Assembly: GCF_029962835.1 (NCBI RefSeq) | Contig: NC_080574.1 | Location: forward strand, 39,499,501-39,563,500 | DNA length: 64,000 nucleotides | DNA from: Magnolia sinica | Lineage: Eukaryota > Streptophyta > Magnoliopsida > Magnoliales > Magnoliaceae | Reading direction: 5' to 3' | Shown: piece after piece, positions 11,543 through 22,837 of the stretch | How the letters are laid out: every line of letters begins with the position of its first letter | Position numbering within the stretch: the stretch's first letter is position 1 | Made by a program: the position numbers and the translations under genes | Notes under the pieces: model-generated | The model's input: the letters and a program-made list of their open reading frames with translations, nothing else | Databases searched by the model: none | Told to the model about the DNA's origin: nothing

Positions 11543-13620
11543 TTAACCCATCTTCTGAAAGATGCCAGAGAAATTGGGTATCTTGTCAACATGCTTCAGT
11601 GCCCGCTCGGCGATCTGCCGGGTCCGATAATCACCATGACGGAAAGCATCAACCAGTGCCGTTGCCATTTTCTGATCACCAGAAATTTCAAATGCAATAT
11701 CTTCTTTTCTCAGAATCCTCTCGGCAGCCCATATAGCCCGTTGCCGGAGGATCTCCGTCCGGTTCTCAAGCAAGACATCAAATATCGGCCTAATCCCCTC
11801 AGCCTCACATAAGACATTCACGCCTTGCTCGACGTTGACCTCATCATCCAACAATGTGCACAGTGCTGCAAGCGCTGCCTCCGCCACCTTCACGTTTGTG
11901 TGATCCAAACACGCTACCAGCTTCCCCACCGCTCTTCCTTCCAATAGACAGAAGGACTCCTTCAACGAACATATCCCGCGGTGGACCTGGCACAGCCCAG
12001 TGCTCACCGGCTTCCGACTAAAACAAGGAAAGATTGAACAACAGAAGCCAGTCTCTGGCATATCTGGTACTTTTGTCAGACGTTTCGACTCTTGTGAGAG
12101 GTTCTCCAATGCCATCGCGGACAGAGTCTGTACCTTGTCGAGCCCATTCGACTGAAGCAGATCAGTGAACAGTGCAGCAAGATTGTGCTCCTGGGCAAGA
12201 GCAACAGCTTTCGGGTCATCAGCCAAAACAAATGTGAGCCTTGCCAGGATGCCAGCAAGTCCTTCTAGATATGGAGTGACAAATCGGCTACTACGGGACT
12301 CCCCCTGCCGCATCCTCAGCACCTTTGAGATGACCAACACAAAGACACCTTCTTCCATCAACCGATGTGTAAGGCCCGAATCCCTCTCTGGAAGGTTGGC
12401 TAACAGCCCAACTGCAGACGCTTGCTCTTCCATGATCCCTTCGTTTTCTGAGATGACTTTGATCAGGCTGCCGAGCTGGCCTGCTGTGCCACGTAGGGCA
12501 TCTGCAAGCTCTTGACCCATGTGAGGTGAGAGGTGATGGAGAAGCTTTATGGAAGCTACACGCAGATCCCTCTGGGAAGCTTCAATGAACTGAATTAAAC
12601 TGATTGTAGCACCAGAGCTTTTAATGGCAGAAACTATATTCAGAACCGATGCGGGAGAAGCTGTGAGCCCAACAAGGACTTGAAGTAGCTTACACTCAAT
12701 GTTGGGACCCGTGTTGCTGATCAGATGGAGTAGGTTGTGGACTATGTCTTCTGAGACGAGAGTCTGGTTGTTGGGACCAATGGGAATGGATTCAAAATCA
12801 CAGCCGGAGCTCACAACATTGGCAAGAACCGTTGCGGAGATTTCTTTCAGCCTCATGGGAAGCTGATTGACACCAACGGTGAGGAGATCTTTGACAAGTG
12901 GGGGAAGGATCCCAGCCTCGATTAATACCATGGCACTTGGCTCGCATGATGAGATTTGGTTAAGAGCCTTGAGGGCAGCTTCCCTCGCCTGCATACTGCC
13001 ACTTCTCATCACATCGATCAGTGATGGACCCACCATCCTGGCCACAAAAACCTTCACATCAGCACTCAGAACCAGCTCTCCAAGGTATGAAGCCATGGTC
13101 AATTTGGTTTCAGGTGAACCTACAGCAATCCACAAGCGAACGGTGAGATTAATAGTTTGCTGACTTTGTACCAAAAACAAGGGCAGGTATGTCAGGCACT
13201 ACAGTGTCCTGATGCAGTTTGTGCAAGTGGGGTCCAAGGTCCAGTGATCTAAACTGTTGATTAACGGATCCACCATGGATGCGGGACTCACCAAGTTCAT
13301 CTAGATTTGAAGATCCTAGCCATCCAATCTTCAAAAAATTTCCCAACTGCTGTAGTTTTCCTGACCGTCTATTTGTAGATCACCGCTCAATGGACCAGGA
13401 TCTTCCAATCTTGGAGGTTTCTAGTGCATCTCCAATTCATAGTGAGGCACATCAGCTCAACAGTCTGGATCACTGAACCTTGGAACCAATTTGAATAGAC
13501 TGCATCGGCACCTTCACATCTTGATGCAACAGCACTAAAATTCCTTTGGAGTTACATGATGATATTCAATGGCATAAATTATATAAACATTAACACAGAT
13601 TAGTATAAAATGAGAAAAAG

Positions 13621-13653
<33 letters not shown>

Positions 13654-16600
13654 AGATAGGTAGTTAATTAGAACATAACAGGTAAACTAGTAAAGAAGAA
13701 TGCTAAGATTGTCCTAAAAGGTGTAACAATGTTTCTCCATCGTTCATCTCCGGCACAACAATTTTCTGGAAAAGTGGTTTCCATGTCACAGGGTTTTATG
13801 AACATGACTACAACTTGCAAGCAAACAAGGAGTATTTTGTCAAAGAAAACTCAGCAGATTTGCACCATATTAACCAGATTGAATGAAGTTTAAAGCAGGG
13901 CTGTTAATGTTTCAGGCTGGGGTTTTTTGGGGCCCAGACGTTGAAGTGGACAGGCAGAGCTACCTCAAATTTTAGATTTTTTTCTTGGCACGGGCCTGGC
14001 CCATTGACAACCCTAGGCTTACCTAAATCCAACCCATGTCAGCTGACTCCACAAGCTCATTCTTACAACTTAATTTGACTCCTATAATTAATAAATACCC
14101 ACCTATAAGAATTGAAGATGAAGTTATGTTTATAATGACAAGTATCTATGATATTTGAAAATATAGCAGCATTTTATTGACAGCTTCAGAAAAATGATAT
14201 GTACCTGCTAATATCCTGATATTCTCAAAAAATCTCCAAAGCCCCAATAGTATCAGGATACTATCCCGATAATATCATGATTATATTTTGATATTCTAAA
14301 TTCAATCTCTCTTTATTTATTTATTTATTTTTTATTATTATTATTATTATTATTATTTACAATTTACTTTTTTCTTTTTGTATTTTTATCTTTAATTTTT
14401 TTTGTGACATTTTCCCAAATCTAGCCCAAGAAAAATCCCATATTTCAAGATTTTCCCCAAAATAAAAAATAAAAAATTCCCTTCCTGGAAATTCCCAAGA
14501 ATGAGATTTATCATCATGTTTATTCTAAACCTTCCAAGCAGCACACATCTGAAGAAAAGGCATCATCATCATCATCTAAGCCTTATCCCAACTACTTTGG
14601 GTCAGCTGCATGAATCATTTTCCACCATTCTACTCTATCAAGGACCATAACTTCAGTTAGATGATAAGTCATCAAGCCTTTTCTTTCTACCTCCACCCAT
14701 GTCCTTTTAGGCCTTCCCCTTGCCCTTTTAGAGCCTTCAACTTGTATCGACTCACTACTAACCAGTTGCACATGACTAGACCATCAAAGTCTACTTTCCC
14801 TCATCTTATTACATATTGGTGCTACTCCTAAGAATTGTTCGGAGCATCCCCAATATTATCGAAATATCCCTGATATTATCCGTATCTCTAGCTCCACGAT
14901 ACCAATAACACTGGTAGTGATACCGATAACATTAGTAGAATAAGAAATTCCAGGTATCAGCAATGTATCACTCAATATCGCCAATGTATCACCAATATTT
15001 TCAAACCGTGTAAATTTCAGGCGTCGCTTGTATCGTTAATATTTTCGACTGCATAAATTCCAGGCGTTGCTTGTATCACTAGTGTATCGGTGATATTTCG
15101 ATAATATTGCCAATACATCAATATTGCTATAAATCTGTTTATTAAAAAAAATTCCATTAATTTTTTTATGGGTGCATGGTTTATGCAATGTTTAAATTGT
15201 CAAGGACATTATCATTATCACAACATGGGCGATACCGAACCACAATCTTTTGTTTCCTTTCCAGTTGTCACCAATTTCTCAGCAAAATATCGTGTGTTGT
15301 CAATATTTTGAAATATCGACGGATGTTTGGATGAAAGGTTGGATGGATAGATGGGATTGATGGACTGATTTCTTACAACGACACATGCTTTTAGGCCCCA
15401 ATTAAATAGAAACTCAGTATGTATGTATTCTTTTTACAAAATTTTTTATTCCTAAATATATAAATGTGTATTTTAGCTTCTCGTGAAGTTTCATTGAAAA
15501 TTTCACCATTTTCCCCATTTTCCCCAATGTTTCCCCTCATTTCTAGTTATCGGCAATATTATCAACGATATCGATATGATTTCCATATCCCCAGCCAGCG
15601 AAACTTGTAGCGATACCGATACTTTGAACACCGCTCCTAAGTTCCCTCAAATGCATCTATTTCTATTTATATCCTTCCTCGTCTTCGCACTCATCCCATC
15701 TCAACATCCTCATTTCAGCTACACATCCTATCAAGGGCCTTACTTCATCTTATTACCTATTGGTGCTACTTTCCCTCGTCTAAAGAAAAGACGTCCACAT
15801 TCCAAAAACTAAGAGGCAAATATATATGAAGATATATACCATCAACATTGTCATAATGCAAGAAAGTTCTAACAGTGGATAATCTCCAAAAAAGAAAGTT
15901 CATTCTCCCGAATGTGTGCGTCATGTGTTATCAAAATGCAGAATCGTGGCCTTTTCCTTCACTGTTCTTTTGCTGGAAAGATGTGGGAAGGGTTCCTTAA
16001 TCTGTTCGGAGTGGATTGGGTGGTTCCCAGCTGTATGGAAAGTTTTTTACATAGCATGGGATGGTGAGGGAAAAGGAAAGGTTGGAAAATATGTTTGGTG
16101 TATGTCACTTCTAGCAGGCCTATGGTGTCTTTGGATAGAAAGGAATGATTGTTGTTTCAGAAATCAGCAAAGGAATGCTTCAGCGATCTTCCAAAAGGTG
16201 AAATCTCTTATTAAGGAGTGGGCGTATGCTTCTAAGTTAGTTGAGCAATTCCCTGAGAATTGAGTCAAAGTTGTAATTTTCTTTTCAGTTTTGTATTCTG
16301 TTTCTGGTTGCGGCCTCTCTTTTTTAAATAAAATCATCATTGTTCGAAAAAAAGAAAGAAAACAAAAAAGAAAAAGAAAGAAGAAGTCATAATTCACTAG
16401 GAATAAGCACTAGGCAATTATATGGATTAAATTTCTACAGAGAAAATAAACGAAAGGCTGAAAAGAATAAAAGCACCTTCAAGGAGGAGTGTAAGGAGAG
16501 GTTGCAGTCTGCCATTTTCAGCCATCTGCAGCACATTTTTTTCGCACTTCTCCAGATTCTCCAGTGTTTTTTCAGCTTTCTCGATAGCCAAAATGTTCTC

Positions 16601-17709
16601 CGACTTACTGCTTGTCATTCCAACTAATATAAGAATTGCCCCATTTACCTGGCCAATCTTTTCACATAAAGATTCAGATTCTGACAACTCATACAGCAAA
16701 GACACAGCCTCCTCCCTCTCCTGGGAATGCTCATGTGACAAGAATTTAACAATTGTACGTATAGTATCCCCTTCAGCCATAGCTGCCTGTAAAATGAGAA
16801 AAAGAACAGTACAAAGTCCATGAGCGAAATGCAATGGCTACCTGCGAGCCTCAAATGCCAGTGTTACAAGATCTGGAATCTTCATTTGGTGCATGACATC
16901 GTCTATGTTCTGTGGCCCAAAAATAAGCCAGTTTTTACACCATGGGCTACACACGTATGGAAAACATCACTGCTTAAAAAAGTTGACCAAAAGGCCACAT
17001 TTGATGCATGTGCACCCACTCATGCCTGGAATGGTCTATTCTCAGGCCATGACACATGTGGGGCTCACCTCATGAGCCACAGCAGGACTCATTCCTATGA
17101 AGATGTGGATCATCTGATTGGAAAAAAAGAACAAGAAAACCTGTCGACAACCTTATTGTCAGCATCATCCTCTGCCACTACATGAAGGGTTTCAAGTGCT
17201 TTACATCGGACTCTCCTACTGCTGCTCTTCAGCATGTTAACAATCATGGGTATTAGTTCTGCATTACGGACATCATGCTTACTAGACCTGCTTTTCTGGC
17301 ACATGTTCTCAATATGTCTTAAAGCCTGCAAAACATCGTTCTCTGAGCTGCCCAAAGAGAGTGATCTACCAGCAATATCAAGCTGAGCAGCTCCATTTCT
17401 TGCATGCCATTCTTCAATTGTATTTCGTAGAGCTATACTTGGGTTCAGATCAGTGCTTCTTAGTTCTTTCAACGTCAATGGGCAAACCGGCTTCCTTCCA
17501 CTCTCCTTACATTCCTTGAACCATTTTTCGATTGCTGCGCGCTCGAAAGTGTGCCCGTTTTCTAAGGTAACAGGATCCCGCATTACTTGTTTTGTAAGAG
17601 GACAGATGAAGGAATCATAAAGAGGCTCGATGTGTGTTCGTTCAGGGTGAGAACTCCCCTCATCAGAGGGACTACCAGGTACATAACTTCCCTCCCAACC
17701 ATCTGCCAT
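11543..17709 (-). CDS. U-box/ARM-repeat E3 ubiquitin ligase, PUB43/44 (SAUL1)-like
   Basis: The protein has 814 residues in three coding exons read downward: 17709-17152, 16786-16477 and 13119-11543. The first junction (AAG/GTTGTC to TTTTACAG/GCAGCT) gives DNKAAMAEGD, matching the usual family sequence at this point. The second joins GAAG to GTTCACC. Residues 29-103 are the U-box (FICPLTKQVMRDPV, HTFERAAIEKWF, CPLTLKEL), which recruits the E2 enzyme. The rest is armadillo-type helical repeats for substrate and membrane binding. The length fits the group, about 800 residues. An in-frame Met at 17778 would add 23 residues unlike the family, so 17709 is preferred. Arabidopsis SAUL1/PUB44 acts at the plasma membrane in senescence and immunity control; the same role here is inferred. 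Intron 2 (3357 bp) carries three TE insertions. No break is seen. Confidence 0.94.
13621..13650. repeat. poly-A run in ligase intron 2
   Basis: About 30 A on the plus strand, which is a T tract in the transcript sense of the ligase gene. It may be the tail of an old retroelement, but nothing upstream is recognisable. Confidence 0.7.
14160..14540. repeat. ATATCC/ATATCG-rich remnant with (ATT)n, ligase intron 2
   Basis: Repeated ATATC and GATATTC strings (14208-14300) are followed by an ATT microsatellite at about 14333-14357. Composition resembles the ATATCG-rich elements at 14833-15633 and 26308-28083, but no ends are visible. Confidence 0.4.
14552..15790 (-). mobile_element. RTE-type LINE 3' fragment, antisense in ligase intron 2, split
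   Basis: Read on the minus strand, 14760-14552 encodes the typical RTE end (RGRPKRTWVEV, then HAADPK and a stop), followed by a tail of GATGATGATG units. More of the ORF lies further upstream on that strand: the APICNKMRESRL region before the break, and MRMLRW at about 15690. The two parts (14552-14832 and 15634-15790) are separated by an 801-bp insertion. Stops and indels make it a dead fragment. Confidence 0.75.
14833..15633. mobile_element. 801-bp ATATCG-rich element inserted in the LINE
   Basis: The direct repeat CTCCTAAG at 14825-14832 and 15634-15641 is an exact 8-bp target duplication. The LINE coding sequence resumes across it. The ends are imperfect inverted repeats: TGTTCGGAGCATC against TGTTCAAAGTATC (10 of 13). 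The inside is full of CGATATTG, ATATCG and related strings. An 8-bp duplication suggests a hAT-like non-autonomous element; a 9-bp Mutator-type duplication with one mismatch cannot be excluded. Confidence 0.75.
15905..16392 (+). mobile_element. L1-type LINE 3' end, ligase intron 2
   Basis: Bases 15916-16263 encode the C-terminal part of an L1 ORF2 (LWCLWIERNDCCFRN, then VKSLIKEWA). It is followed by a GC-poor 3' tail with AATAAAATCATCATTG and an A-rich run. It is related to the copy at 34527-35161. It is truncated at its 5' end, as usual for L1, and lies antisense to the ligase gene. Confidence 0.7.
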
Positions 17710-18635
17710 GTCTTCTGGAGACCTACTCCAAAAGGGAAATGCACCACAAATTAGAGCCTTCTCAAAGTAAAAGATCATATTCCAGATTAGACCTCCTAAT
17801 GGTGCACATTGTATGACAATGTAATACAGTGTCTTTCACTTCTTGCCATCTGTTCACTTTCTATGACAATGAGATAACTAAAAAGCATTGGGTTAGTAGA
17901 ATAGTTTAGGAAAGGTTTTCATGCTATATATAACATGATGTTTAGAGTTTTCTAATCTAGAGGTTAGTTTAAGTTAGTTTCTTTATTTGAAGTTGAGCCA
18001 AGTTTCTAAGTTAACTTGCTCAACAAGTTACCCTAGTTAGAGTCCTTAATTCTTTAGTCAAATGTTGTTCTCAATCTGTTTCCAATTTGGATTGGGTTGA
18101 TTTAAGAAATGATACAAAAGATCTTCAATTGTAGGCAAGTTTTATATAAATCTAAAGTCCATTTTTGGAGTGTAATAATGTATATTTAAGTTGTTACAGC
18201 TAAAAATTTGTGGTTGGACCCTGAGATGAGCCAACCATTCTACTCTAGGTGTGCCAACCGGCAATACACTGCTAGCCATAATTGGCTAGGTCGTTCATCC
18301 AATGTTGTTGCTTTGAAAGAAGTCGGGGTGCTAAAAGCAAGCGCAAGCTCTGGATACATTAACATGGGATAACATCACACAATCTGATCTTATTATGGTG
18401 ACCTTTGGGATATACATCTGGTGTTTGGTAAAGGGCATTGGTGAGAACCCTATTGTTCCTTACAGCCAACTACTCGAGCATGTCCTTTCTCCCAGTAATG
18501 GTACATTTGTGTGCCACAGGACCAACTTGGGTGCTGTGTGTATTACCTGGTACCAGAGGAACCATCTCATGCTTAGGGGGCTACTTTAAAACTGCACTCA
18601 ACATCAACTGTTCAAAAATTCACCTTTGTGGGTAA
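17710..18635. other. upstream flank of the E3 ligase gene
   Basis: The ligase promoter should lie here on the minus strand. TATA-like strings occur near 17925-17935, but no promoter can be singled out. No ORF is credible. Confidence 0.35.
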
Positions 18636-18639
18636 CCCA

Positions 18640-18862
18640 GAGAAGTTGTCTAAGGTGCAATGTGAGGCCTGACCATGTTGGCATGTGAGTCACTTTGGTA
18701 ATTATGTATCAATGCTACCAACTATTTTGTCCAGCCAACTACTCAATCATGGGCTTTCATGGAAGAGAGTGCTTTTAGCAAAGCAGTTTGTGTAGCAATT
18801 GCCCCTCCATGACCCTACTTCGTTTGCTCACTTCATGGGGCATGCATGTGATAGTTAAGCAG
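18640..18862 (+). repeat. dispersed repeat, copy 3, left half
   Basis: Matches the left part of the intron copy at 4870-5100: ATGTTGGCATGTGAGT, CAGCCAACTACTCAATCATGGGCTT, AATTGCCCCTCCATGACCC and a GGGCATGCATGTGATAGTTAAGC block. It stops abruptly at about 18862, and its right half is at 20203-20400. Confidence 0.65.
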
Positions 18863-19253
18863 GGGTGCACGATAAGTGACCTTGTTCAAAGAATCGGTTT
18901 CAGATTACATATTGCACGCTTGGAATAGCGAAATATCGTGGGAACCATTGTGAAATATTGCATGTATTGTGTTATGCATCACAGTTTGAGGGCTGATGGA
19001 ATTTTAGTGAACTTTAGGAGATGTTAAAGAGACATGATTACAAACTTAGAATTCAAAACATTAGTCTTCCATTGTTTAGGTAACAAAAACATGTGTTGTA
19101 GGCCATTAATGATGCAGTTATATTCAAAATGAGTTCATATCATTCAAATGCCATATAATACAAGCAATAAAACATGAAAACATAACTAAATACTAAAAAA
19201 ACCAAGCTTGGCCTCAGATCTACATAGATTTATATTTGGTTTCTTTCTAATCT

Positions 19254-19256
<3 letters not shown>

Positions 19257-19305
<49 letters not shown>
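19257..19305. repeat. (GA)n microsatellite
   Basis: An uninterrupted GA run of about 24 units. Confidence 0.95.
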
Positions 19306-19308
<3 letters not shown>

Positions 19309-19751
19309 AAACAAACTTTTCTTGCCTTAAGGGTTTTGGCCCAAATTCGCTCTCAAAATGTGATTTTCCCACCAAATTCGTGTTTTGATGCGAAACAACT
19401 CGAGTGTTGTTAAAAACACACCAAGAAACACAATCCCAAAAAACTTGGGCCAAAAAAAAAAAAAAGGACTTTTCTATTTTATGGATTTTTTATTCTCTAT
19501 TAAATATCACATGTATTGCTGAGGTTGATCGATACTTACAAAATAACACAACTATTGATCAATATGGTGCATTCTTGTTACTTGACCCTCGCCGATTGTT
19601 AAGAGCCTAACCACTACACCAAAATCCCCAGGATTGATGGAATGAGTCAAGCTAGGCCCTTTAAACCATATCTTAACATATCACCACGCTCCACAAGCGA
19701 CACTTGCGGTGGCCCACTTTCTGGTGGCACTCACTGTGACCTCATTTCCAG

Positions 19752-19910
19752 GTAGCCCTTCCACTTTCGGATGGCATGGCAGCTGCACCCTAGTTGTCCA
19801 AGTAGCCCTTTCCACCCTAAAATGGCATGTCGGTTGCACTATGGTTGTCTAGGTAGCCTTTTCCACCTTGTGGCAGGTTTCACTTTGGTCTAGGCTGCCC
19901 TTTCCACAAG
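19752..19910. repeat. about 50-bp tandem repeats, 3+ units
   Basis: Units begin GTAGCCCTT.CCAC and contain a GGCATG..GGTTGCAC..TGGTTGTCTA pattern. At least three diverged head-to-tail copies occur, the last one shortened. It lies within the insertion that splits the dispersed repeat. Confidence 0.65.
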
Positions 19911-20095
19911 TTGCCCCGTCTGTCACTCAAACACAGAACATGGTGTTGGTTTTGAAACCAATTTTTAAGAACCTAACTAATATGCAAAAAGCCCTAGCAT
20001 TGATGGAACACTTCATGCTAGGCTCTTTAAGTAGGATCATACACCAATATAACTGTGATAAAATGAATATCACGATATATCAACATGGATCGATG

Positions 20096-20100
<5 letters not shown>

Positions 20101-20127
<27 letters not shown>
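20101..20127. repeat. (AT)n microsatellite
   Basis: A pure AT run of about 13 units. Confidence 0.9.
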
Positions 20128-20131
<4 letters not shown>

Positions 20132-20202
20132 CCCCATGCCTTGTATCATGACCTAAGAAACCAATAGTATCGACTGATACCATCGGTACATCAAACACTG
20201 TT

Positions 20203-20400
20203 AAGTGGGAACATGTTGGCATGTGAGTGGTTTCATTGTGAGCCTTTGCTTGCCATGTACGATTCAAAGACCCCGGGCACAAAAGGGAAGGTTGATGTTT
20301 GGTTGGCAGCCAAGCATAGAACCACCAATCTACCATTTGATAGCCAACCATGAACTAGTTAGAGAAAGGCTAAGATGATGATGGAGGTAGTGAATAGGTT
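20203..20400 (+). repeat. dispersed repeat, copy 3, right half
   Basis: Continues the repeat interrupted at 18862: ATGTTGGCATGTGAGTGG, GGGAAGGTTGATGTTT, TCTACCATTTGATAGCCAACC and the GATGATGATGG tail. Confidence 0.65.
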
Positions 20401-21666
20401 TTAAAAGTCCTCTAGCAGTAAGTTGGAAGTTGGGAATGTTTTAGAATTGGAGAGTTGGATTTTTTTTAGTTGTTTAGGTGGCAACAAATCTGGCCCTAAG
20501 ACGAGTTATGGATCTTAAAATGATTTCTTTTTTCTTTTTAATTTGTATTCCATCCTCTATGCAGTCTTTCTCCTAGCTATGTGCTACATGGCTGAAATTT
20601 AAGCCCCTTATATAATCTATTGTTCTCTCCACTTGTTTTGAGGAATTGTTTGTAGGGATTACAAAATCTAGTAAAAGGAATTTCTTCTTGTTTCTCTGCA
20701 GTAGCAAGAGGCATCATATGAAGAAATTGTCACCCAAAAGGTATGTAGTACCAAATTTATCATGCTACTTCATATTCAATGCATTCTAGATTAATAGGAA
20801 CTAAATGAATGCCATTGTAGCTCAAGGGAAGGCATTCTTTGCTTCAACGTCGTGTTAGCATGTCTTCCATACGATGGTCCACATGCACGCACATACATGG
20901 GCATGCATGTGTGTACGACCACTTCATTATTTGGAAAACTTGGCTCCCAAGTTTCAAAGCCTAATCATAAAAAGAAACTTCACATTAGGACAAGCTAACA
21001 TGTGCAATGAAGGAGAGTCCATGTAGGACTTGGTTTCTTTGATAGTTAACGTGATCCAAGTCTATAAATAGGAGAGACCCTTGGCCTCTTCACAAACAAT
21101 GTGAGGCTACCCATCTATTGCACATGCTTGAGGGAGAAAGGCGAGAAGGTGAGCTAATGAGGACATCACTTGACGTACACCTTTGCGTATGTATCAAAGG
21201 AGGAGGTGCGCCGCACCGATTTCCCTTTGGCTTCCCATCACCTTTGAAGCAAAATCGTCTTCTTCCTTTTTCTAAACCCTAACCTAAACCTAGAAATCCC
21301 CAACTTTCCTATTTTCCCAAACCCTAACTTCTCCAATTCTTCAATTCACCCAAAATCCTTACACCCCTTCTATCCGAAACCTTAATTGCCATATCCTAAC
21401 ACCTAAATCCTTTAATCCCTTCTCCCAATCTAATCCCATAAACCCACATTCCTAGTTTTCCTCAATTTCCCTAACCCTAATTTTACCCTAGGTAGTATTA
21501 GATCTCCTAATTTGAAATAAACTTTTCCCTATGCTAATTGGATGTCCCTACATTCATGAGATCCTAGTTTCCTTTATTTAATGATCTTGTACAATGATGT
21601 TTGGTAACCTAGGCTAGGATTATGCATGATATTCTTTTGGTTTTTTTAGTATTTGTGATGATAATG
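20401..21666. other. hAT left flank; possible LTR-like promoter region
   Basis: A TATA string (CTATAAATAGGAGAG) at about 21062 is followed by a CCTTGGCCTCTTCAC stretch and then by AACCCTAA-rich sequence, an arrangement often seen in LTRs. I cannot find both ends, a primer site or coding sequence, so an LTR call is not made. The AACCCTAA strings are scattered and not a telomere array. Confidence 0.3.
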
Positions 21667-21689
21667 GCAAGTTTCAACGTTGTCATGTG

Positions 21690-21812
21690 CGATCAAACAT
21701 TCGCATATGTGATCGTATGTTCACAGATCGCATGTGCGATCACTGCACATGCGATCGCATATGCCGCATGTGCCATGATATGCGATCGCATACAGCATAT
21801 GCGATCGCATAG
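21690..21812. repeat. hAT left subterminal iterons (ATGCGATCGCAT)
   Basis: The 12-bp palindrome ATGCGATCGCAT occurs at 21749-21760, 21780-21791 and 21799-21810, with several half-sites (TGCGATC, GATCGCAT) before them. In hAT elements such subterminal repeats are transposase-binding sites, so that role is inferred here. Similar sites are in the right end at 25716-25782. Confidence 0.7.
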
Positions 21813-21893
21813 TTGCCAACAGTAAAAAATCTGACCGTTTTCTGACCGTTGGAATTTTTTATTTTATTTTTTTTTAAATCTTAATTTTTTTCT

Positions 21894-21903
21894 CTATAAA
21901 AAG
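21894..21903 (+). promoter_or_regulatory. TATA box candidate of hAT transposase
   Basis: CTATAAAAAG lies just inside the left subterminal repeats and is followed by a long CT-rich leader (about 21935-22830) before the transposase ATG at 22838. Confidence 0.45.
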
Positions 21904-22599
21904 GGACTCTAAGCACTCCTACATGCACTCAAAGCTTAAACTCTCTCTATCTCTATTTTGCTCTCTTACACTCTCTCTTACACAATTCCAAGCCCTAAGC
22001 TCCACTCCTCCATCTATATTTCTTTCAAGAATCAAGATTGAAGTTTTAATCAAGGCCAAGGGACAAGTACATAAATCCACAAGGATTCAAGAATCAAGAT
22101 TCAAGAGACATTACAAGACAACCAAGCTCTCCATCCATTGAATTGAACTCTCTTTCTAATTTCTAATTTTTCCAAGTTATAAATATTCACACAACACACC
22201 CACCACTCTCTCTTTCTATCTCTCTTTCTAGTTTCTAATCGATTATCTATCTCTCTTTCTATCTCATTCTCTCTTAAAGTTTCATACTATCCAAGTTCTA
22301 GTTTTTTAACAACTTCTAACATTTTTTTTTTGTTTGTTTGTTACCTTGTTTCAAGTTACAAGTTAGTGTTGTGTTAGTAACTTACTGTTACAACTTACAA
22401 CTTACAACAATACAACTTTACAAGTCTATATTCTACATAATTCTAGAATCAAGATCAACACTCAAGGGTCAAGGACTCAAGGCAAAAATGAAGACAACTT
22501 AGACAAGAAGTGAAGATTGAAGAATTTAGAACCACTTTTTAAATTTGTAATTGTAATTTTGTTTGTGTAAATCTCTCTCTCCCCCCTCTTTGCTACAAG

Positions 22600-22681
22600 T
22601 CTACAAGTGTAACTCAACTCTCTCTCTCTCTCTTTCTCATTTTCTTTTCCCTCTTCTTCGCCCTTTCTACAAGTGTAACTC

Positions 22682-22731
<50 letters not shown>
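22600..22731. repeat. duplicated CTACAAGTGTAACTC plus (CT)n tracts
   Basis: The string CTACAAGTGTAACTCAACTC followed by a CT run occurs at 22601 and again at 22667, so the unit was duplicated at a 66-bp spacing. The second CT run (22684-22731) is pure. Confidence 0.75.
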
Positions 22732-22732
<1 letters not shown>

Positions 22733-22837
22733 AAGTCCCATCTCTTTAGTCTCTTACTTTACTTTACTTTTTAGTTTACTTTCTAGTTACTTTTTAGTAC
22801 TTGACTACTAGCAATCAATACACACACTACCAACATA

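Larger units (their letters stand above)
18863..20202. mobile_element. 1.3-kb insertion splitting the dispersed repeat
   Basis: This DNA separates the two halves of one dispersed-repeat copy. Near its ends are TTGTTCAAAGAATCGG and the complement of GTGTTTGATGTACCG, resembling the ends of the ATATCG-rich elements elsewhere in the window. The hexamer GTTAAG flanks both sides and may be part of a target duplication. The inside contains a GA microsatellite, tandem repeats of about 50 bp and an AT run. No transposase is seen. Confidence 0.5.

Noticed and set aside
12165-13163. ORFs antisense to the E3 ligase
   Set aside because: They are shadows of the well-supported ARM-repeat exon on the other strand.
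17710-17778. Upstream in-frame Met (23 extra residues) for the E3 ligase
   Set aside because: The added residues do not resemble the family's N-terminus, and the Met at 17709 fits it; the upstream part is more likely leader.
21270-21480. Telomere-like AACCCTAA repeats
   Set aside because: The units are scattered among unrelated sequence rather than in a tandem array, so this is not an interstitial telomere.
21690-21812. CRISPR-like or origin-like iteron array
   Set aside because: The repeats are palindromic subterminal motifs of a hAT element in a plant genome; there is no spacer structure.
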